NCBI GenBank assembly: GCA_025355035.1
Contig: JANXLS010001093.1
Location: 1-5,909 of the forward strand
Source: Planctomycetota bacterium
GTDB lineage: Bacteria > Planctomycetota > SZUA-567 > H5-PLA8
Direction of reading: 5' to 3'
Length of the DNA stretch: 5,909 nt
Made by a program: the position numbers and the translations under genes. The notes beneath the pieces are model-generated. The model searched no databases. It saw nothing but the letters and a program-made list of their open reading frames with translations, and had not been told where the DNA came from. Positions 1 to 3,849 of this stretch are shown here, piece after piece; within the stretch, counting starts at the first letter, position 1; every line of letters starts with the position of its first letter.

Positions 1-1272
1 TCCGAATCACTCGCTCGCGCGGACGAATTGGATCAACTGCTCGCCGACGGAAAATCGAATGCGTGGCCGCTCCTCGGAATTCCGTTCGCAATCAAAGACA
101 ACATCGACCTCGCGGGAATCCCGACAACCGCAGCGTGTCCGGATTACGCCTATGTGCCGAAGCACTCCGCGACAGTCGTTCAGAAATTGATCGCCGCCGG
201 AGCGATTCCCATTGGCAAAACGAACCTCGACCAGTTTGCGACGGGCCTCGTCGGTGTGCGATCGCCCTATGGCGCGTGTGAAAACGCCTTTGATCCCAGC
301 CGCATTTCAGGCGGATCCAGTTCCGGATCTGCCGTCGCCGTTGCGTTGGGACACGTCAGCTTTTCGTTGGGAACGGATACTGCTGGATCGGGCCGCGTTC
401 CGGCAGCCTTCAACAATCTCGTGGGATTAAAGCCAACCAAAGGCGTGCTCAGCACGCGCGGCGTCGTCCCGGCCTGTCGATCGTTGGATTGCGTCTCCAT
501 CTTCGCACTGACATGCGCGGACGCGTCGCGCGTCTTCAACGTTGCGCGGGGTTTCGATCCCGAAGCCTTGTACTCGCGCGTCGAAGCCGACGCGGCGTTT
601 CCACCCGGCGACGCATCGAAACCGTTCACCTTCGGGGTGCCGCCGCGAAGCCAGTTGCAGCCCTTTGAAGACGCCGCGTACGAAGCTCTTTTTACGCGCG
701 CCGTGCAACGCTTCATTGAATTGGGCGGACGAAAAGTCGAGATTGATTTCACTCCGTTTCGCGAAGCTGCCGAGTTGCTCTACAGCGGCCCGTGGGTCGC
801 CGAACGCTACACCGTCTTGAAAGATTTTATGAAAGCGAATCCCGATGCACTGTTTCCAGTCACGGCAACCATCATTTCGAACGGCGCTAATTTCAGCGCC
901 GCCGATACGTTTGCCGCACAATACACATTGGAAGACTGCCGCCGCCGCGCCGCGATGGAATGGAAGAAGATGGACGTGTTGCTGACTCCGACAGCCTCAT
1001 CCCTCTACACGATCGACGCCGTCAAAAGGGATCCCATTTCGCTGAACACAAAATTGGGTTACTATACCAATTATGTGAACCTGCTGGATTGCAGCGCACT
1101 CGCCCTTCCAGCCGGATTTGATTCGCGAAAATTGCCCGGCGGTGTGACGTTGATCGCCCCTGCGTTCAAAGACGGAGCGCTCGTCGCCTTGGGCGCAGCA
1201 TACCATCAACATCTCAATGGACGCTTGGGCGCGACAGACGTGTTATTATCGGACGTCAAGCCCGCACACTAA
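1..1272 (+). CDS. atzF: Allophanate hydrolase, amidase domain (5' partial, C-terminal domain encoded separately)
   Basis: This is the amidase-signature domain of allophanate hydrolase, which cleaves the allophanate made from urea by urea carboxylase in the cytoplasm. The frame is open from base 1, so the true start lies upstream; the TTG at 28 is only an internal codon. Counting that TTG as residue 1, the Lys-cisSer-Ser triad is visible: Lys23 (IPFAIKDNID, nt 94-96), cis-Ser97 (GGSSSGS, nt 316-318) and nucleophile Ser121 (GTDTAGSGR, nt 388-390). The 74 and 24 residue spacings are those I know from AtzF (Lys91, Ser165, Ser189), which implies roughly 60 residues are missing at the N-terminus. 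The family block YTNYVNLLDCSALALPAGF lies near the C-terminus. The protein stops after LGAT plus 11 residues, where fused homologues continue through a linker into the C-terminal domain. That domain follows 28 nt downstream in another frame. Family assignment is very secure; whether the gene is split or frameshifted is open. Confidence 0.95.
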   Translation, partial: SESLARADELDQLLADGKSNAWPLLGIPFAIKDNIDLAGIPTTAACPDYAYVPKHSATVVQKLIAAGAIPIGKTNLDQFATGLVGVRSPYGACENAFDPSRISGGSSSGSAVAVALGHVSFSLGTDTAGSGRVPAAFNNLVGLKPTKGVLSTRGVVPACRSLDCVSIFALTCADASRVFNVARGFDPEALYSRVEADAAFPPGDASKPFTFGVPPRSQLQPFEDAAYEALFTRAVQRFIELGGRKVEIDFTPFREAAELLYSGPWVAERYTVLKDFMKANPDALFPVTATIISNGANFSAADTFAAQYTLEDCRRRAAMEWKKMDVLLTPTASSLYTIDAVKRDPISLNTKLGYYTNYVNLLDCSALALPAGFDSRKLPGGVTLIAPAFKDGALVALGAAYHQHLNGRLGATDVLLSDVKPAH

Positions 1273-1287
1273 AAACGATCCAAAATT

Positions 1288-1291
1288 GGAG
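1288..1291 (+). promoter_or_regulatory. Shine-Dalgarno site GGAG for the allophanate hydrolase C-domain frame
   Basis: GGAG lies 9 nt before the ATG at 1301, a normal spacing. It supports separate translation of the C-terminal domain after the amidase frame ends at 1272. It also argues that the split may be functional and not a sequencing error. Confidence 0.5.
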
Positions 1292-1300
1292 CTTCAAAAC

Positions 1301-1732
1301 ATGTCGCAGAGTAAGACCGTTCGCTTGGCTGTGGTGGGAGCGCATTTGCGCGGCCAACCGTTAAATTCGCAACTCACCACATTAAACGCGCACTTCTCAC
1401 TCGCATGCAAAACACAAGCGTCGTACCGCTTATTCGCTTTGGCAGGAACCGTCCCGCCCAAACCGGGATTGGAATTCGTTAAAGAAGGTGGCGTCGCGAT
1501 CGACGTTGAAGTGTGGGAATTGGGCCTCGAACAATTTGGTGCGTTCACCGCTGCCGTTCCGCCTCCATTGGCAATCGGGACGTTGTTCTTGGAAAGCGGC
1601 GAAGCCGTGAAAGGATTCGTGTGCGAACCCTTCGCGCTCAAGGGCGCTACAGACATTTCCCAATATGGTGGTTGGAAGAACTATTTAGTGAGTCCTGCAT
1701 GGCGAACGCAGTCATCCATATCCACCCCGTGA
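1301..1732 (+). CDS. Allophanate hydrolase C-terminal domain as a stand-alone 143-residue protein
   Basis: The protein matches the C-terminal domain of allophanate hydrolase along most of its length. Recognisable blocks are VRLAVVGAHLRGQPLN (residues 7-22), YRLFALAGTVPPKPGLEFV (42-60), AIDVEVWEL (66-74), PPPLAIGTLFLESGEAVKGF (87-106) and ATDISQYGGWKNYL (116-129). In the characterised yeast enzyme this domain decarboxylates the N-carboxycarbamate released by the amidase domain, and a His in the GAH block (here His15) is conserved. The ATG has a GGAG site 9 nt upstream. The same frame is open back to about 1217, overlapping the end of the amidase gene, so one frameshift between 1217 and 1272 would recreate the usual fused protein. 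The family normally ends soon after GGWxxYL. Here about 14 extra residues follow, and the last codons and stop lie in the left arm of an inverted repeat, suggesting the original 3' end was altered. The domain call is firm; independent expression is not. Confidence 0.88.
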   Translation: MSQSKTVRLAVVGAHLRGQPLNSQLTTLNAHFSLACKTQASYRLFALAGTVPPKPGLEFVKEGGVAIDVEVWELGLEQFGAFTAAVPPPLAIGTLFLESGEAVKGFVCEPFALKGATDISQYGGWKNYLVSPAWRTQSSISTP

Positions 1733-1849
1733 GAGGTTGTGAATAAATCGATTCGATATCACGTAAGTCCTTAAAGCACGTCGCAAATTTCACCGATGCG
1801 AAAGGACTTATGAAAACGACTTTGATTTATTCACATTCTCTGAGGGGTG
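1723..1849. repeat. Long imperfect palindrome overlapping the end of the C-domain gene
   Basis: Reverse-complementing the right half gives a close match to the left half. Exact paired blocks, from the outside in, are CACCCC/GGGGTG (1723-1728 with 1844-1849), GTGAATAAATC/GATTTATTCAC (1739-1749 with 1824-1834), TAAGTCCTT/AAGGACTTA (1764-1772 with 1802-1810) and TCGCA/TGCGA (1781-1785 with 1797-1801). The loop is about 11 nt. As RNA this would fold into an extended hairpin of over 100 nt starting at the stop codon of the upstream gene. It lacks a T-tract after the stem, so a simple intrinsic terminator is not indicated. It more likely belongs to the inverted-repeat element that continues to 2061. 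Confidence 0.7.
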
Positions 1850-2061
1850 AACGAAGGTAGCCAGAGGTTGAGACCGTACTCGGTCGATACCCATGGTCAC
1901 GACAGGTTCCGCACTCCGGAAGGGTGAAAAGAATTTCGCGCCAATGAGCGTGACCATCTTGGTTGGAACGGTGACTCGACTTTTGCTATCCTGGGCTCGA
2001 GAGCCGTGATGAAATCGATCAGTCCTTTGATTAAAATTGCCATGAAGTTTCACCACCTCTC
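1731..2061. mobile_element. Candidate MITE-like element bounded by 13-bp inverted repeats
   Basis: The segment begins with GAGAGGTTGTGAA (1731-1743) and ends with TTCACCACCTCTC (2049-2061), whose reverse complement is GAGAGGTGGTGAA, 12 of 13 bases identical. A third related copy, inverted, lies at 1824-1849 as part of the long palindrome. The 331 bp interior has no convincing gene. A short reverse-strand frame (1808-2056) exists, but I recognise no family in it. The interior carries stem-loops at 1872-1885, 1893-1957, 1907-1921 and 1994-2005. No clear target duplication is visible at the ends. Small size, terminal inverted repeats and no transposase fit a non-autonomous element; a structured RNA or a relic is also possible. 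Confidence 0.4.
1872..2005. other. Cluster of stem-loops inside the inverted-repeat segment (possible structured RNA)
   Basis: Several perfect stems lie close together: GACCG/CGGTC (1872-1876 with 1881-1885), a 9-bp stem ATGGTCACG/CGTGACCAT (1893-1901 with 1949-1957), TTCCG/CGGAA nested within it (1907-1911 with 1917-1921), and GGCT/AGCC around a CGAG loop (1994-1997 with 2002-2005). GTCGA at 1883-1887 could also pair with TCGAC at 1976-1980, but it overlaps the first stem. The nested arrangement is RNA-like, but I do not recognise a known RNA family. Confidence 0.3.
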
Positions 2062-2231
2062 AACCGTCCTTACGAAACGTCAATCGGCATTCATTTAAAG
2101 CGAACAACGAAAAACATTTTCGCACATGACAAAAATACGTCCCGCTATAAAGTAATTCAACTTTCCGTGACTTTTTGGTGGCCCGTTTGTGAGTTTTTGG
2201 GTAGTCCCGTGCAGGCCCGCGAGTCCTTTAC
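2062..2231 (+). other. Intergenic leader of the DUF58 gene
   Basis: No gene is supported here. A weak promoter-like pair can be drawn from ATGACA (2126-2131) and TATAAA (2146-2151), but the 14-nt spacer is shorter than the usual 16-18. No Shine-Dalgarno sequence is obvious in the 20 nt before the ATG at 2232. An in-frame stop at 2202-2204 limits how far upstream that gene could start. Confidence 0.3.
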
Positions 2232-3137
2232 ATGCCAAGTGAACTCTCCAAGTTTCTCGACCCAAAAACGCTGACCAAAGTCAGCAACCTGGACCTCAAA
2301 GCGCGGTTGATTGTCGAGGGCTACATCTCCGGGCACCACAAGTCTCCCTTCCATGGCTTCAGCGTAGAATTTGCCGAACACCGCGAGTATTCGCCGGGCG
2401 ACGACTTCAAGCATCTGGACTGGAAAGTCTGGGCGAAATCCGACCGCTTTTACATCAAGCAATACGAAGAAGAGACCAATCTTCGCAGCTTCATTTTGAT
2501 GGATACCAGCGAGTCGATGAAATACGCCTCGCCGGGTAACATTTCCAAGCTCGAATATGCCAGCTACATCGCCGCCAGTTTGAGCTACATGATGATCCGG
2601 CAGCAGGATTCCGTCGGCATGGTGCTCTTCGACAACAAGATCAAAAAATTCTTGCCCGCCTCCGCGTCGCCCGCGCATCTCCGTTTGCTGCTTCACGAAT
2701 TGAACAACATCGTCCCCGAGCAGAAAACCGACACGGGAATGATCTTTCACGAACTGGCCGAACGCATCAAACGCAAAGGCCTGATCATCATTCTCTCGGA
2801 TCTTTTCGACGATCCGGCGAAGCTGCTATCGGGTCTTCAGCACTTCCGCTATTTGCGTCACGAAGTAATCGTCTTCCAGATTCTCGACGATTTCGAAACG
2901 CGTTTTCCGTTCGACAACATGACCCAGTTTGAAGGCTACGAAGGCTGGGAGGAATTGATCTGCGACCCGCGTTCGCTGCGCAAAGGCTATTTGGAAGAAT
3001 ACACAGAATTCACCGACAAATTGAAACGCGGCTGCCGCAACAACAAAATCGATTTCGTCCCCATTTCAACCAATCAGCCGTTGGACATTGTGTTAACAGC
3101 GTATTTGGCAACAAGGGCGAACAGTCGCGCAAAATGA
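2232..3137 (+). CDS. DUF58-family protein with von Willebrand factor A domain
   Basis: This 301-residue protein has the family hallmark block VEFAEHREYSPGDDFKHLDW (residues 45-64), followed by RFYIKQYEEETNLRSFILM and a vWA fold. The metal-ion-dependent adhesion site DTSES gives Asp91, Ser93 and Ser95; TDTG (166-169) and the LSD motif (188-190) are likely further metal-site positions. No signal peptide or membrane segment is seen, so it is probably cytoplasmic. DUF58 proteins usually sit beside a MoxR AAA+ ATPase and Bat-type vWA membrane proteins and are thought to act with them in assembly or stress functions; the exact role is not established. The BatA-like gene is indeed next, but separated by a repeat-rich insert of about 700 bp, and no MoxR gene lies directly upstream. 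ATG 2232 is the only reasonable start, since a stop lies in frame at 2202-2204, yet it lacks a clear Shine-Dalgarno sequence. The stop codon overlaps an ATG (ATGA, 3134-3137). Confidence 0.93.
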   Translation: MPSELSKFLDPKTLTKVSNLDLKARLIVEGYISGHHKSPFHGFSVEFAEHREYSPGDDFKHLDWKVWAKSDRFYIKQYEEETNLRSFILMDTSESMKYASPGNISKLEYASYIAASLSYMMIRQQDSVGMVLFDNKIKKFLPASASPAHLRLLLHELNNIVPEQKTDTGMIFHELAERIKRKGLIIILSDLFDDPAKLLSGLQHFRYLRHEVIVFQILDDFETRFPFDNMTQFEGYEGWEELICDPRSLRKGYLEEYTEFTDKLKRGCRNNKIDFVPISTNQPLDIVLTAYLATRANSRAK

Positions 3138-3150
3138 GATTTTAAAAAAA

Positions 3151-3164
3151 GTGCTGAGTGCTGA
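3151..3164. repeat. Left heptamer repeat, two GTGCTGA units
   Basis: Two exact tandem copies of GTGCTGA follow a run of seven A's (3144-3150). The reverse complement gives the GCACTCA unit of the longer array at 3776-3839, so the two arrays are inverted relative to each other and bracket the four-helix-bundle remnant. Confidence 0.65.
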
Positions 3165-3168
3165 TTGC

Positions 3169-3260
3169 CTCGCGAGCGTAGCGAGCCGTCGCCGTTCCCC
3201 TCTCCTGTTGGGGAGAGGGCGGACGAGCGCTGCCGGTCGCACTCGCGGGGTGAGGGGGGA
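3169..3260. repeat. GC-rich intergenic repeat with hairpins
   Basis: There is a small palindrome CTCGC/GCGAG (3169-3173 with 3181-3185). It is followed by an 8-bp perfect stem CCCTCTCC/GGAGAGGG (3198-3205 with 3212-3219) and then GGGGTGAGGG (3247-3256). Hairpins of the CCCTCTCC/GGAGAGGG type, followed by a GGGTGAGGG tract, are common dispersed intergenic repeats in GC-rich bacteria. The stem lacks a following T-tract, so it is not a standard terminator, though it could affect read-through from the DUF58 gene. Confidence 0.55.
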
Positions 3261-3327
3261 GCGTGATCCTTTAGCTGTGCGCGGGTGAATAAGTTCGTCG
3301 AAGTCAGAGCAGTAAACGGGAGATGCA

Positions 3328-3728
3328 ATGATTTCTCGATTTGAGGATTTGATTGCATGGCAGAAGGCCCGGATACTCACGCGCCGGATTTATCAAGCGA
3401 CGCGGCAAAAAAGCGTTTTCGAAGGATTTCGGATTGTCGGGACAAATTCAGCGATCGGCAGTCTCGATCATGTCGAACGTTGCAGAAGGATTTGAACGGT
3501 GGGGCACAAAAGAATTTCATTTTTTTCTAACCGTGGCTAAAGCGTCATGCAGAAGTTCGCTCGTTGCTTTACGTGGCATTGGATGTCGGATACGTGACAA
3601 AGAAGGAGGAGTGGCAGGAACTCAGCGATTTGGCAATAGAAGTAGGACGAATTGTCAGCGGCCTACGACTGTCATCCAATAAGGATTTCCAAAATAAAAA
3701 AGGAGCACCCTCACCCCTCCACCCCTAA
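3328..3728 (+). pseudogene. Four-helix-bundle protein, S23/Avd family (two frameshifts)
   Basis: Three reading frames together rebuild one S23-type four-helix-bundle protein. Frame 1 from ATG 3328 gives ISRFEDLIAWQKA and then IYQATRQK. Frame 2 gives FGLSGQIQRSAVSIMSNVAEGFE followed by KEFHFFLTVAKASC. Frame 3 gives AEVRSLLYVALDVGYVTKK and then IVSGLRLSSNK, reaching TAA at 3726-3728. The QxxRxAVSIxSNxAEG block is the family signature. The first shift lies in a run of six A's (3407-3412), and one A fewer restores the frame. The second lies at 3545-3551, where restoring a lost GC (TGCGCAG for TGCAG) gives the expected SCAEVRS. Without correction frame 1 stops at 3493-3495. A GGGAG site (3318-3322) precedes the ATG, so it was once a real gene. 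The family includes proteins encoded in 23S rRNA intervening sequences and the Avd protein of diversity-generating retroelements; no retroelement parts are seen here. Sequencing error at the A-run is possible but would not explain both shifts. Confidence 0.8.
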
Positions 3729-3760
3729 CCCTCAACCCCCTTTTACTCGGCCCCTTTTTA
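3700..3760. repeat. C-rich intergenic tract, inverted partner of the left G-rich tract
   Basis: The tract contains repeated CACCC, CCCCT and AACCC words. It includes CCCTCACCCC (3708-3717), the exact reverse complement of 3247-3256. It overlaps the end of the four-helix-bundle remnant, whose frame runs on into it to 3728, past the point where family members usually end. Confidence 0.5.
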
Positions 3761-3775
3761 AGAACGCAACTCCAA

Positions 3776-3839
3776 GCACTCGGCACTCAGTACTCGGCAC
3801 TTTTTTGCTCGGCACTCAGCACTCGGCACTCGGCACTTA
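3776..3839. repeat. Heptamer tandem array, unit GCACTCR
   Basis: Units read GCACTCG (3776), GCACTCA (3783), GTACTCG (3790), an expanded unit with a T-run (3797-3811), GCACTCA (3812), GCACTCG (3819), GCACTCG (3826) and GCACTTA (3833). The unit is far too short and has no spacers, so this is not a CRISPR array. The array ends right at the ribosome-binding site of the next gene. It is inverted relative to the two units at 3151-3164. Confidence 0.75.
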
Positions 3840-3842
3840 GGA
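3839..3842 (+). promoter_or_regulatory. Shine-Dalgarno AGGA formed at the repeat/gene junction
   Basis: AGGA lies 7 nt before the TTG at 3850 and decides that start. The first two bases are the end of the last heptamer unit region and the last two begin the presumed native flank, so the site appears to be created at the junction. The in-frame stop TAG at 3838-3840 overlaps it. Confidence 0.55.
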
Positions 3843-3849
3843 TTTACTC

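Larger units (their letters stand above)
3143..3840. mobile_element. Candidate inserted cassette: repeat-flanked S23/Avd-like gene remnant
   Basis: This stretch separates two genes that are normally adjacent. Outer inverted repeats are GTGCTGA units on the left (3151-3164) and GCACTCR units on the right (3776-3839), in opposite orientation. Inner inverted repeats are GGGGTGAGGG (3247-3256) and CCCTCACCCC (3708-3717), an exact 10-bp match. GATTT occurs just outside both ends (3138-3142 and 3841-3845), as a short target duplication would. A decayed four-helix-bundle gene lies in the middle. No transposase or integrase is present, so it would depend on help in trans. The boundaries are my estimate from the repeats. 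Confidence 0.4.

Noticed and set aside
1808..2056. An 82-codon reverse-strand reading frame in the repeat region
   Set aside because: It lies wholly within palindromic and stem-loop DNA, matches no family I recognise, and has no supporting start context. It is more likely a by-product of the element.
1994..2060. GAGCCGTGATGAAA resembles the start of group II intron domain V
   Set aside because: The matching second strand of domain V and the GUGYG 5' end are absent, and there is no reverse transcriptase.
2157..2750. A 197-codon reverse-strand frame opposite the DUF58 gene
   Set aside because: It is antisense to a strongly supported gene with clear motifs and reads as a codon-bias shadow.
3198..3219. 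Intrinsic terminator after the DUF58 gene
   Set aside because: The stem is good but no T-tract follows. It fits a dispersed intergenic hairpin better.
3328..3728. Diversity-generating retroelement, because of the Avd-like protein family
   Set aside because: No reverse transcriptase, template repeat or variable repeat is present in the window. S23-type proteins are widespread without these.
3776..3839. Regular repeats resembling a small CRISPR array
   Set aside because: The unit is only 7 bp, directly tandem with no spacers, and no cas gene is nearby.
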